A DNA stretch of 6,791 nucleotides from Treponema sp. (GCA_009786675.1 WQRP01000046.1:4816-11606), one strand, 5' to 3'; shown: positions 1 through 6,347, counted from the stretch's first letter. The notes: generated by a model not told the origin, from the sequence alone. Numbers and translations: made by a program.

Positions 1-2
1 AG

Positions 3-782
3 CTTGTCGCCGACGGCCTGCGCCAGAACGGGAACCAGGTTCTGGTGTTTTCCCGCGACGGGCAGGCCGACGTCGGGTTCAACCTGCGCCTGGGAATGAT
101 CCTGCGCGAATGGGGCGAACAAGCCGGCCACGACGACTGGGCCGGGCTTGGGAGATCCCTGGTGTATTCGGTTCTGTCCCTGGGCGACGAGTCCGGGGCG
201 GTTCCCGCGCTGCTGACGTCCGGCGCGAACGGGCACTTGACCGGATCCCCGGAAAGAATTGGATCCGGAAGCCTGTTCCGGGCGCTTGACGAGAACGAGT
301 TCCTGCCTAGGGCAAAGGCGACGGGGGTGGACGGCGTCTGGGCCTGGACGGCGGCCGGCCTGGTCAACGCGGTTCGGACGGCGAACTTTTTGGACGTTTT
401 CGTGGACTTTCCGGTTGGCCAGACCCATTACCTGATGCTGCGGGGCGTGGAGCCTTTCGTCCAGTTGCATCTGCACGGGCAGAACATGGCCAGAAATCCA
501 TCTTTCGAGGAAAACCCTAACGTTTCCGGCTGGGACTACTTCGCGGACGAGCAGACCCTGGTGGTAAAACTGCAGCACCGCACGAACGTCGAGCGCGTCA
601 GGGTTCTATTTACGGTTCCGACGCCGGCGCCTACCCCGGTCGCAGCGCCCGCGCCTCCCGTGCAGGAACTGGCCCCCGTGGTGGATCCGGCTCCCGCCCT
701 GCCCCCGCCGCCCATACGTGCCAGGCCGCCGACGTGGACCCCACCGCCCGTGGTGCCGCCCATGTTCTTCCCGCAGCCATGA
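3..782 (+). CDS. C-terminal part of an unrecognised protein with a proline-rich tail (5' end outside window)
   Basis: The reading frame is open from the window edge to a TGA at 780-782. The GTG at 45 is only an internal codon, so about 259 residues of a longer protein are visible. Residues 1-205 look globular: a helical first part, then short beta-rich segments with aromatic clusters (for example [23 protein letters not shown] and LVVKLQHRT). This reads like a terminal beta-sandwich. The last 55 residues, from about position 615, are almost only Pro, Ala and Val with clusters such as PAPTP, LPPPP and WTPPP, and end in FFPQP. Such tails usually span the periplasm or cell envelope, or bind partner proteins, but that is inference. 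The stop overlaps the ATG of the RCC1 gene as ATGA, so the two are translationally coupled. The globular part recalls proteins I associate with host-associated treponemes, but I cannot name a family or an activity. Proteins of this kind could be surface or carbohydrate-related. Confidence 0.75.
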   Translation, partial: LVADGLRQNGNQVLVFSRDGQADVGFNLRLGMILREWGEQAGHDDWAGLGRSLVYSVLSLGDESGAVPALLTSGANGHLTGSPERIGSGSLFRALDENEFLPRAKATGVDGVWAWTAAGLVNAVRTANFLDVFVDFPVGQTHYLMLRGVEPFVQLHLHGQNMARNPSFEENPNVSGWDYFADEQTLVVKLQHRTNVERVRVLFTVPTPAPTPVAAPAPPVQELAPVVDPAPALPPPPIRARPPTWTPPPVVPPMFFPQP

Positions 783-1993
783 CGCGCGAATCGGGGATGC
801 GGATCACGAAGGCGCGAGTCGCGGTTGCGCTGGGTCTTGTAGCCATACTGGCGGCGGCGGTTTTTTTGCTGTCGGGTCGCGGCGAGACTATCGCCCTAGT
901 CAAGGCGGTGTACGCCGGCGGGGGGCATACCATGGCCGTCGGGGTGGACGGTTCGCTTTGGGCCTGGGGGGACAACGGATCCGGGCGACTGGGCGACGGC
1001 ACGGCAACACAGCGCCGCGCCCCCACCCGGATTGGGACGGACACGGACTGGGCCTCGGTATTCGCGGGCAATTTCCACACACTGGCCATAAGGACGGACG
1101 GCTCGCTTTGGGCCTGGGGCCGCAACTTTTCCAGCCAGCTCGGCGACGGCACCAGGGCCGAACGCCGCCGCCCCGTCCAGGTGGGAGAGGACAGGGATTG
1201 GGCTTTCGCGTCGGCGGGCGTTTCCCACACCATGGGCATAAGAACGGACGGCTCGCTTTGGGCTTGGGGATACAACCGGTACGGGCATCTGGGCGACGGC
1301 ACGGTGGTTCCCCGGCGCGTTCCCGTCAGAATCGGGGAAGGCACGAACTGGGCGACCGTGTCCGCGGGCAATTTCCACACCTCGGCCATAGACGCGGACG
1401 GCTCGCTGTGGACCTGGGGGGACAACCGGTTTGGCCAGCTTGGCGACGGCACCACGGCCGAGCGCCGGACGCCGACCAGGGTGGGCGACGGCACGAACTG
1501 GGTCTCCGTGTCCAGCGGCGGGTGGCATACCGTGGCCTTGGACGCCGACGGCTCGCTTTGGACCTGGGGCCGAAATTACTCCGGCCAGCTCGGCGACGGC
1601 ACCACGGTCGAGCGCCATACGCCCACCCGAATAGAAATCGACGCGGATTTGGCCTCGGTTTTTACCGGCGAGTTCCACACCCTGGCGGTTTCCACGGACG
1701 GCGGGATCTGGGCCTGGGGATCCAACGGATCCGGGCGACTGGGCGACGGCACGACGACCGCGCGCAACATCCCGGCCAGGGTGGAATCGGAGGTTGCCTG
1801 GGTATCGGTGTCCGGCGGCTGGGCGCATACCGTGGCTCTTGCCGACGACGGCTCGCTTTGGACCTGGGGGCATAACTTTTCCGGACAGCTAGGCGACGGC
1901 ACCAGGGACAACCGCCAGGTACCCATGCGAATAACCCCGGAGAACGAAGGCGCGGCGGCGGATCCGGAAGCCACGGCGGAAGCAGGTAATTAA
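779..1993 (+). CDS. Membrane-anchored RCC1-repeat (seven-bladed beta-propeller) protein
   Basis: This gene encodes 404 residues starting at the ATG that overlaps the upstream stop (ATGA). In-frame alternatives are GTG 734 and ATG 797. The ATGA start is preferred because coupling explains the lack of a clear Shine-Dalgarno sequence. Residues 1-12 are basic, and residues 13-32 form one hydrophobic segment ([20 protein letters not shown]), giving a signal anchor or uncleaved signal peptide. Seven RCC1 repeats follow. Each carries the hallmark D-G-[SG]-[LI]-W-[AT]-W-G-x-N and then LGDGT, with DGSLW at residues 57, 107, 157, 207, 257, 307 and 357. Each unit is exactly 50 residues. Seven is the blade number of a closed RCC1 propeller, so the fold is complete. 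A 20-residue acidic tail ends the protein. RCC1 propellers are protein-binding scaffolds, and eukaryotic RCC1 is a Ran exchange factor. No exchange activity should be assumed here. The propeller probably lies outside the cytoplasmic membrane. Its partner may be the co-transcribed proline-tailed protein. Confidence 0.93.
   Translation: MTRESGMRITKARVAVALGLVAILAAAVFLLSGRGETIALVKAVYAGGGHTMAVGVDGSLWAWGDNGSGRLGDGTATQRRAPTRIGTDTDWASVFAGNFHTLAIRTDGSLWAWGRNFSSQLGDGTRAERRRPVQVGEDRDWAFASAGVSHTMGIRTDGSLWAWGYNRYGHLGDGTVVPRRVPVRIGEGTNWATVSAGNFHTSAIDADGSLWTWGDNRFGQLGDGTTAERRTPTRVGDGTNWVSVSSGGWHTVALDADGSLWTWGRNYSGQLGDGTTVERHTPTRIEIDADLASVFTGEFHTLAVSTDGGIWAWGSNGSGRLGDGTTTARNIPARVESEVAWVSVSGGWAHTVALADDGSLWTWGHNFSGQLGDGTRDNRQVPMRITPENEGAAADPEATAEAGN
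899..1948 (+). repeat. Seven tandem 150-nt repeats encoding RCC1 blades
   Basis: The codons for DGSLW start at 947, 1097, 1247, 1397, 1547, 1697 and 1847, exactly 150 nt apart with no insertion or deletion. The most conserved DNA in each unit is the run gacggctcgctttgg and the later ggcgacggcac. The rest varies between copies, especially the positions after LGDGT. Unit 6 is the most divergent in the core (GGCGGGATCTGG, giving DGGIW). Unit borders are set arbitrarily at a fixed offset from DGSLW. The regular length points to duplication of units in the past, or to strict structural constraint on blade length. Because 150 is divisible by three, long spurious open frames appear on both strands here. 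Confidence 0.95.
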
Positions 1994-3222
1994 CCGGGCT
2001 CTTTACCCCACCGCTCGATGTGGCGGCAAATGTTCTCGATCCCGTTTTCCCCGCGAATCAGCCCACCCATGGAATCGGCCTTTTCCCTGTAAGCAGGGTT
2101 GCCGACCAGGTCGGCGACCTTCCGTTCAAGCCGCTTCCTGGAAACGCTCTTGATCCTGACCCCACCGGGTCCGAGCCCAAGTTCCTTTACCCGATGGCTC
2201 CAGTAAAACTGGTCCAACAGCAACGGAACCACCATCTGCGGCCTGCCGGAACGGGCCGCGCTGTGGGTCGTCCCCGCGCCACCGTGGTGGATAATCGCGT
2301 CGCACTGCGGAAAGACAAGGTAGTGCGGAATGACGCTTTCCATGCGGAAAAGGTTGTCCCTGCTTCCCAGGCGCGAGCCCACGTCCCACCAGCCGCACGC
2401 CACCAGCAGTTTGTAGTCAAGCGCCGTGCAAACGTCGAACAGCTTTTCGACAAACCCGTCCCGCTGTTTTACGTTGCAGCTTCCCAGCGAGAAAAAAACC
2501 GTCGGCCGATCGTCCCTCTTGACGAAGGCCGTAAGCCTTTCCACTTCCCCCGCGTCGTAGGGAAGCGCGTCGTTAAAGCAATAGCCGCCGATTTCCCACC
2601 TGTACCTCCACCGGTTGTCCACGGTCCCAAGGAACCTGCTGTACATCAAAAAGTTGAAGGCGCTCGCCGGCGCGTGTTCGGACTGGTCCCTGATCGGCGA
2701 CATACCCAGCGCCTTTCGGTGTTTGTTCAGGGTCTTTTTCACCATAAGGTTCAGCCCGCCGTTCAACAGCGCCCAGAGCAAGGCCGGCCGTATGACCGGG
2801 TTGGGCTTGGGCCAGGGGAAAACCGGGGGAGGTATCTTCCGGCTGGGGATGAACGGACCGTATGCGGTGCGGACGAAGGGCTTGCCGCAGTACTCGGCAA
2901 CGCTTCCCGCGGCGAACTCCGTGTTGGACGAGACCAGGATGTCGTGGTCCCCCAGCAGGGGAATAATTTCCCGGAACTGGCTGCCAATCACCCTGCGGGT
3001 CCATTCCAGAAGGTTCGCGGTGTCCGGAGTTTCCTCCAGCATCCCGGCGATGTCGTCGGACGCCTGCAGCACGTAGCGAACCCCGGACGCCTTCGCCTGT
3101 TCCTCGAAAAGCCCGGGCACGCTAAGGGTTACCCAATGCCCCCGGGTTTTCAACGCGACGGCCAGTTGGAGATAAGGGTAAATGTCCCCCTGGGATCCCC
3201 GCGTGACAAGCAGAATCCTCAT
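1990..3222 (-). CDS. GT-B glycosyltransferase, UGT / sterol-glucosyltransferase-like (GT1 family)
   Basis: This gene encodes 410 residues, the usual length for a bacterial YjiC/RhlB-type glycosyltransferase. The N-terminal Rossmann domain starts [21 protein letters not shown], the Gly-Ser-x-Gly-Asp signature of the Glyco_transf_28 (sterol glucosyltransferase) N-domain at residues 9-13. The C-terminal donor-binding domain has FSLGS at 244-248. Its nucleotide-sugar motif is HHGGAGTT at 312-319, followed by GRP and then DQFYW at 337-341. Asp337 and Gln338 are the positions that contact the sugar in GT1 enzymes. The enzyme should move a sugar from an NDP-sugar to a lipid or other hydrophobic aglycone on the cytoplasmic side. 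Neither donor nor acceptor can be read from the sequence. There is no signal peptide or clear membrane span. The ATG overlaps the stop of the radical SAM gene as ATGA, so the two are translationally coupled. The TAA stop is interlocked with the stop of the RCC1 gene. An alternative role is decoration of a secondary metabolite. Confidence 0.93.
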   Translation of the reverse strand: MRILLVTRGSQGDIYPYLQLAVALKTRGHWVTLSVPGLFEEQAKASGVRYVLQASDDIAGMLEETPDTANLLEWTRRVIGSQFREIIPLLGDHDILVSSNTEFAAGSVAEYCGKPFVRTAYGPFIPSRKIPPPVFPWPKPNPVIRPALLWALLNGGLNLMVKKTLNKHRKALGMSPIRDQSEHAPASAFNFLMYSRFLGTVDNRWRYRWEIGGYCFNDALPYDAGEVERLTAFVKRDDRPTVFFSLGSCNVKQRDGFVEKLFDVCTALDYKLLVACGWWDVGSRLGSRDNLFRMESVIPHYLVFPQCDAIIHHGGAGTTHSAARSGRPQMVVPLLLDQFYWSHRVKELGLGPGGVRIKSVSRKRLERKVADLVGNPAYREKADSMGGLIRGENGIENICRHIERWGKEPG

Positions 3223-4451
3223 GCAGAGCCCGCCGCCTTCACTAGGCCGATTTTTTCCAGCCTGTCCCTGTCAAGCCCGTATTTCTCCTCGAACCCCCGC
3301 AGCGTGGCCTCGTCCGGAACGACGTTGTTTCCCTTGGAAAGCCGCTTGGTTTCCCTGTTCGCCTTGACCAGCATGGAGATCATCTTGCCCGGGTTAAAGT
3401 TCATCGACGACATTATCCAGCAGCCGTGGGTGCACCAGCAGTTGGCCGTGTAGCCGTGCCCGATGGCGGCGACCTCGTTCCGCATCGCATCGCCGGACAT
3501 GATCTTTTGCACGTCGCAGTCATAGTCCTGCACCCTGCCCACAGGTTCCCTGATCTCGCAGGCGCGGAAACGGCCGTCGTAGTCGATAACCAGCGAGGTC
3601 TCGCCGGCGGTGCAGTCCATTCCCCAGCAGGTCGGCTTTTCCAGGTTCCTTACCCGCATGTTGAACCAGGCCCGTATAAGCCCCACGTAGAAAAACTTGG
3701 TAAGGCCCCGGCCGATAAAGTTCATACCCGCGCCTATGCGCTTGGCGTACAGCAGGTAGTAGGGGGCGATCCTGTCCTGGATTTCCGACATGGACTTTTC
3801 GGTAAGGATCTTTACCCCTTGCTCCCGGGTGTTTCCCCGCGCCGCCTCTATCGTGTGGGTGGACACGTTGAAACGCCCGTAGACCCAGGCCACGAAGTCC
3901 AGGATCTCGTCCACGTTGTACTTCGTTACCACCGTGGCCATGTTTTTTAGAACGTGCCCGTCGTCCCCGAAGTGCTCGTCCAGCTTTTTCAGGGCTGCGG
4001 CCGTGGTATAAAAGCTTTCAAGACCGCGCTGCTTGTCGTGGGTGTCGCCGAACCCGTCCATTGAGATGCTTATCGTTATGTTGCAGTCCGGGCAGCTTTT
4101 CCGCAGACGCGCGACCCATTCGATCAGGCGGTCGGCCTTTACGGCGTTGGTCGGAAAGTTTATGTCCGTGATGCCGTTGTTTTTATAGAACATCTCGATG
4201 ATCTCCGGCAGGTCGTCCCGCAGGGTCGGCTCGCCGCCGGAAAGCCAGAGCCGCTTTATGCTGCCCGCCGTTTCCGAAAGCCGCCTGATCTCGTCGAAGG
4301 AGAGATCCGGATTTTTTTTCGCCATGTCGTCGGCGTAAAAACACTGGACGCACTTCATGTTGCATTTCCCTGTGGTAAACAGGAACACCGACTCCAGCTG
4401 CCGTTTCGAGCTTAGGGAATTAAACGAGCTCCCCTTGCGTTTTGATTTCAT
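3219..4451 (-). CDS. Radical SAM protein with SPASM-like C-terminal cysteine domain
   Basis: This gene encodes 410 residues from the ATG at 4451. An in-frame ATG at 4493 is rejected because 4451 has a strong Shine-Dalgarno sequence (GGGGAGG, 6-nt spacer). The radical SAM cluster motif CNMKCVQC (CxxxCxxC) is at residues 30-37. It binds the [4Fe-4S] cluster that cleaves S-adenosylmethionine. The SAM-binding GGEP is at 72-75, and ISMDGFGDTHD near 129-138 matches the later barrel strands of the MoaA/PqqE group. The C-terminal part has seven more cysteines: 275, 280, 298, 312, 338, 340 and 344, ending CWCTHGC. The segment IDYDGRFRAC at 289-298 resembles the SPASM domain, which binds auxiliary clusters in enzymes that modify peptides or other substrates. 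Spacing is not textbook SPASM, so a related 'twitch'-like or variant domain is possible. No precursor peptide gene is visible nearby. The gene is first in the operon with the glycosyltransferase, which argues for joint modification of one product. The exact reaction is unknown. Confidence 0.93.
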   Translation of the reverse strand: MKSKRKGSSFNSLSSKRQLESVFLFTTGKCNMKCVQCFYADDMAKKNPDLSFDEIRRLSETAGSIKRLWLSGGEPTLRDDLPEIIEMFYKNNGITDINFPTNAVKADRLIEWVARLRKSCPDCNITISISMDGFGDTHDKQRGLESFYTTAAALKKLDEHFGDDGHVLKNMATVVTKYNVDEILDFVAWVYGRFNVSTHTIEAARGNTREQGVKILTEKSMSEIQDRIAPYYLLYAKRIGAGMNFIGRGLTKFFYVGLIRAWFNMRVRNLEKPTCWGMDCTAGETSLVIDYDGRFRACEIREPVGRVQDYDCDVQKIMSGDAMRNEVAAIGHGYTANCWCTHGCWIMSSMNFNPGKMISMLVKANRETKRLSKGNNVVPDEATLRGFEEKYGLDRDRLEKIGLVKAAGSA

Positions 4452-4457
4452 ATTCAG

Positions 4458-4464
4458 CCTCCCC
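4458..4464 (-). promoter_or_regulatory. Ribosome binding site that sets the radical SAM start
   Basis: On the minus strand GGGGAGG lies 6 nt before ATG 4451. It is the clearest Shine-Dalgarno sequence in the window and favours this start over the ATG at 4493, which would add 14 residues with no family-like content. Confidence 0.8.
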
Positions 4465-4505
4465 AGTATCAAGGTTTTGTTATACCGGAACAAATATAGC
4501 GACTA

Positions 4506-4524
4506 CATTCTAGACGCATTCTAG
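4506..4524. repeat. Direct repeat CATTCTAG x2, 11-bp phase, possible operator
   Basis: CATTCTAG occurs at 4506-4513 and again at 4517-4524, one DNA helical turn apart, between two divergent genes. The motif CTACATTC at 4503-4510 also recurs in inverted form as GAATGTAG at 4568-4575, inside the opposing promoter. A shared DNA-binding protein for both divergent promoters is possible. No regulator of known specificity can be named. Confidence 0.4.
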
Positions 4525-4527
4525 GTA

Positions 4528-4556
4528 ACTGTACAATAAAATGGCCGCACTGTAAA
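4528..4556 (-). promoter_or_regulatory. Candidate promoter for the radical SAM-glycosyltransferase operon
   Basis: Read on the minus strand, TTTACA (-35, 5 of 6 consensus) and TACAGT (-10, 4 of 6) are 17 bp apart. Transcription would start near 4521, giving a leader of about 70 nt before ATG 4451. The direct repeat at 4506-4524 would then sit at the start site, where a repressor could act. A second -10-like TATAAC lies closer to the gene but lacks a good -35 box. This is a match by eye only. Confidence 0.4.
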
Positions 4557-4562
4557 GAAGGT

Positions 4563-4591
4563 TTGCCGAATGTAGCCATCTGTGTTACAAT
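4563..4591 (+). promoter_or_regulatory. Sigma70-like promoter for the coiled-coil membrane protein gene
   Basis: TTGCCG (-35) and TACAAT (-10) are separated by exactly 17 bp. Transcription would begin near 4598, only about 9 nt before ATG 4607, so the leader is very short. An ATG at 4600 opens a five-codon frame ending at TGA 4615-4617 that overlaps the real start. No good Shine-Dalgarno sequence fits in this space. Confidence 0.55.
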
Positions 4592-4606
4592 TATCCGGGA
4601 TGGTAA

Positions 4607-5026
4607 ATGGAAGCTGAGGGACTGGAACACGCCGAAGAAATAACGGAAGTCGAACACGGACAGGCCGGGAACCGCGCGTCGCGGGAATGGACGGAGGCGG
4701 AAGAACAGGATATCCTAAGGCAGGAAGCCTTGCGGCGCGAGGCCCTAAGGCAGAAAGCCCTTAGGCAGGAAATCCTAAGAAAGGGTCTTTTAAAGTCGGA
4801 ACTGGAGCACGAGCAGGCCAGGGCGGCAAGCAAAAGGCTGGAAAAGGAAAAAAAAAGGCGAAAGGCCGGGGTGCTCCTGATGCTTCTGGGCATCGGTGTC
4901 TTCCTGGCCTTCTTTCTGTTTCTGGGTTCCTTTGACTACATGCTCGGTTACGTCCTGGGTATTTTCCCCCTGGCCTGCGTCATCGTGGGCGCGTGGGTCT
5001 GGTCCGGGGGCAGGCCGAAGTACTAG
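4607..5026 (+). CDS. Small membrane protein: charged coiled coil plus two membrane segments
   Basis: This gene encodes 139 residues and I recognise no family. Residues 1-35 are acidic (rich in Glu). Residues 36-87 are Arg/Lys/Glu/Leu-rich and almost certainly a long alpha helix or coiled coil, beginning with pentapeptide repeats of the form (A/I)LR(Q/R)(E/K). A hydrophobic segment at about 88-107 (GVLLMLLGIGVFLAFFLFLG) and a second at about 112-132 (MLGYVLGIFPLACVIVGAWVW) are joined by a short FDY turn. The end is GGRPKY. The basic KEKKRRK just before the first segment predicts a cytoplasmic N-terminal domain, with both ends inside. The protein has a good promoter of its own and its stop interlocks with that of the convergent HPt gene. 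It may be a scaffold or stress-type membrane protein, but no function can be claimed. Confidence 0.82.
   Translation: MEAEGLEHAEEITEVEHGQAGNRASREWTEAEEQDILRQEALRREALRQKALRQEILRKGLLKSELEHEQARAASKRLEKEKKRRKAGVLLMLLGIGVFLAFFLFLGSFDYMLGYVLGIFPLACVIVGAWVWSGGRPKY
4712..4786 (+). repeat. 15-nt tandem repeats encoding ALRQE-type pentads
   Basis: Five consecutive pentads (ILRQE, ALRRE, ALRQK, ALRQE, ILRKG) occupy residues 36-60 of the small membrane protein. At the DNA level the core is cctaaggcag or a close variant, repeated every 15 nt. The period would put a Leu at every fifth residue. That is not a canonical heptad, so this may be a single charged helix rather than a tight two-stranded coil. Confidence 0.75.
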
Positions 5027-5637
5027 AGCTCCCGGGCAAGCCGCTCCTGGATTGCGTCGTACTCCAGGTTGTCCGTCTGATCGCGAAGCCACGCCACCAG
5101 CTCCCCGCCGGATTCGTATTCGAAGGATTCCAGTTGTTTCAGAAGATCCTCCATCGTGGTTGACCTGAACTGCTTGCATGCGTCCAGGAACTGGGCCAGC
5201 AGGGCGGCGTCCGGCGAGCCGGCCTTGGGGTTTTCCTTGGGCTGTTCCTTATGGGCGGCGAAAAACTCCTGCAGGCGCGCGTACAGAAGGGTCGCTTTCT
5301 CTATAAAAAGCCCGTTGTTGACCCCGATATACTCCAGATCCCCCCGGCGACTCGCGGCCTCCAGCTTTTCCGCGTCCAGCCCCAATTCGTCGGCGCATAT
5401 CCCGTAGTTCGATCCCTTAAAGCCGTGAATCGAGACGGTGTACTCCCTAAGCTTTTCGGCGTCGGACAGTTCCCCGGCCAGGGTCCGCACCGTCTCCAGG
5501 TTCGCCGAAAAGTGCTTGCACCAGGCGCGGACCACGTCCGTGTATACGTTTGCGGGGAAACCTTGCAGCCCTTTCTGAATATCCAGGCCCTCGATGACGG
5601 CATCCTTAAAAATGTTATCCTCGCTGTCCCTCTGCAT
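5023..5637 (-). CDS. Stand-alone HPt (histidine phosphotransfer) domain protein
   Basis: This gene encodes 204 residues with no membrane segment or kinase domain. Residues about 12-128 form an HPt four-helix bundle. The core YTVSIHGFKGSNYGICADEL at 66-85 contains the phospho-acceptor His71 in the family motif H-x-x-K-G-S, followed by the usual small-residue helix. The phosphate would arrive from a response-regulator Asp of a hybrid kinase and be passed to another regulator; neither is in this window. After a proline-containing linker (about 130-143), the second part (about 144-204) has YESGGELVAWLRDQTDNLEY. I associate this tail with the ends of large hybrid sensor kinases in treponemes and clostridia. 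The gene may therefore be a detached terminal module of such a kinase. The start at 5637 is backed by a GGGGG tract 8 nt upstream. An extended -10 promoter lies further upstream. The stop overlaps the convergent gene's stop. Confidence 0.88.
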   Translation of the reverse strand: MQRDSEDNIFKDAVIEGLDIQKGLQGFPANVYTDVVRAWCKHFSANLETVRTLAGELSDAEKLREYTVSIHGFKGSNYGICADELGLDAEKLEAASRRGDLEYIGVNNGLFIEKATLLYARLQEFFAAHKEQPKENPKAGSPDAALLAQFLDACKQFRSTTMEDLLKQLESFEYESGGELVAWLRDQTDNLEYDAIQERLAREL

Positions 5638-5672
5638 TTCCCATGCCCCCTGTTATTCGCAATTTTTCGATA

Positions 5673-5701
5673 TTTATAGCATTTCAAGTAAAACACGGCA
5701 G
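5673..5701 (-). promoter_or_regulatory. Candidate extended -10 promoter for the HPt gene
   Basis: On the minus strand TGCTATAAA gives a strong -10 (TATAAA at 5673-5678) with the TG extension. The -35 at 17 bp (CTGCCG) is poor, as expected for an extended -10 promoter. Transcription would start near 5666, leaving a leader of roughly 29 nt before ATG 5637. A second option, TTGACC/TTTACT with an 18-bp spacer, overlaps it upstream. Confidence 0.45.
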
Positions 5702-5735
5702 GCGGGGCATGGTCAAGTGACCGGGCGTCCCCGCC
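5701..5735. repeat. Nested inverted repeat between HPt and antitoxin genes
   Basis: Outer arms GGCGGGG (5701-5707) and CCCCGCC (5729-5735) enclose inner arms GGTCA (5711-5715) and TGACC (5718-5722). It lies upstream of both divergent start codons, so it is not an ordinary terminator of either gene. It could be an operator for the antitoxin or simply a hairpin left from rearrangement. Confidence 0.45.
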
Positions 5736-5768
5736 GGTATGCCGATTTACCACCGTGCGCCACCTGCC

Positions 5769-5797
5769 TTGATTTTCACCTTGCCCCGTGTTATATT
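5769..5797 (+). promoter_or_regulatory. Promoter of the antitoxin gene; message predicted leaderless
   Basis: TTGATT (-35, 5769-5774) and TATATT (-10, 5792-5797) have the optimal 17-bp spacer. Start of transcription would fall at or within one or two bases of the A of ATG 5804. The bases between are TCCCCC and contain no Shine-Dalgarno sequence. Together these predict a leaderless message. Confidence 0.55.
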
Positions 5798-5803
5798 TCC
5801 CCC

Positions 5804-6046
5804 ATGACCATCGAGCGGACTATTGATATTTTGCCCAGCCGCCGTCTCGAAATGGATTTGCCGCTTGATCTGCCGGTTGGCAGGGCAAAAATGGCGATTA
5901 CCATTACCCCGGAGGCCGAACGAAAAACCGGCGAGGAAAGAAAAACCGCCTTTGGTTGCCTTCGCGAATTTGCCAATCCTTCGAAAATTCCAGGCGAAAA
6001 AGGGGCCTGGGCTCGCGCCGCCATCGAAAAACATGCAAAAAATTGA
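5804..6046 (+). CDS. VapB-like antitoxin of a PIN-toxin pair
   Basis: This gene encodes 80 residues. The N-terminal half (TIDILPSRRLEMDLPLDLP, then VGRAKMAITITPE) follows the pattern of the small antitoxins that precede PIN toxins: an 'IP..RRL.LDLP...P.G.A...' beta-rich DNA-binding domain. The C-terminal half (KTAFGCLREFANPSKIPGEKGAWARAAIEKHAKN in part) is the unstructured toxin-wrapping tail, rich in Lys and Ala with FGCL and KIPGE. Its role would be to bind and silence the toxin and repress its own promoter. The ATG at 5804 is chosen because homologous sequence begins there. The frame remains open upstream to 5594, but that part overlaps the HPt gene and is not protein-like. The gene overlaps the toxin start by 14 nt (6033-6046), typical of vapBC operons. 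The antitoxin appears intact while its toxin is not. Confidence 0.8.
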   Translation: MTIERTIDILPSRRLEMDLPLDLPVGRAKMAITITPEAERKTGEERKTAFGCLREFANPSKIPGEKGAWARAAIEKHAKN

Positions 6047-6347
6047 CACCAATATTTTCCTTCGCTATGTCCTGGACGATCATGCGGAGCTGTCGCCCAA
6101 GGCAAAGAAGATTATTGACGGGAATATCGTGGAAGTGCCTATCGAAGTCCTTTGCGAAGTGACTTATGTCTTGACCGGATACTACGAAATTGACCGGAAA
6201 AGCGTCGGTACCAGGTTGAAACGTTTTTTTGAACAGACCAAATGCACCTTGCCCAATCGGGAAGCCGTTCTGCTGGGTCTTGAGTATTGCGGATATCGAA
6301 GCCGGCAAAAACACTACGGCGCACGAGTTGATTGGGGCCAGGGATGA
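6033..6347 (+). pseudogene. Truncated PIN-domain toxin (VapC-like), 3' end replaced
   Basis: The 104-residue product begins MQKIDTNIFLRYVLDDH, the classic VapC start with the first catalytic acid at Asp5. Glu42 in IEVLCEVTYVL is the second expected metal-binding acid. VapC toxins are normally about 130-140 residues and need further acids in a later NLDFVDC-type motif; these are absent. After LLGLEY (residues 80-85) the sequence becomes unlike a PIN domain (Arg/Gln/Gly-rich to the TGA at 6345-6347). That is because the DNA from about 6283 encodes something else in the +1 frame. The RNase active site is therefore incomplete and the toxin is probably dead. The intact ancestor would have been a Mg-dependent ribonuclease, of the kind that often cuts initiator tRNA or rRNA. 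Confidence 0.8.

Noticed and set aside
631..1875. Several long open frames on both strands across the RCC1 gene
   Set aside because: They arise because the 150-nt repeat is divisible by three and GC-rich. Their products are Arg/Pro/Gly-rich with no family features, while the chosen frame has clear RCC1 blades.
2020..3453. A 477-codon open frame on the plus strand
   Set aside because: It lies antisense to the glycosyltransferase gene, which has unmistakable motifs ([10 protein letters not shown]). The plus product has no recognisable domain.
4452..4493. Start of the radical SAM gene at ATG 4493
   Set aside because: It has no ribosome binding site, whereas ATG 4451 has GGGGAGG at ideal spacing. 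The added 14 residues have no family resemblance.
4591..4893. Minus-strand frame rich in LRxSC repeats
   Set aside because: It is the antisense image of the ALRQE repeats of the small membrane protein and has no start signal.
5594..5803. N-terminal extension of the antitoxin frame
   Set aside because: It overlaps the HPt gene antisense, lies upstream of the predicted promoter, and reads unlike a protein. The recognisable antitoxin begins at 5804.
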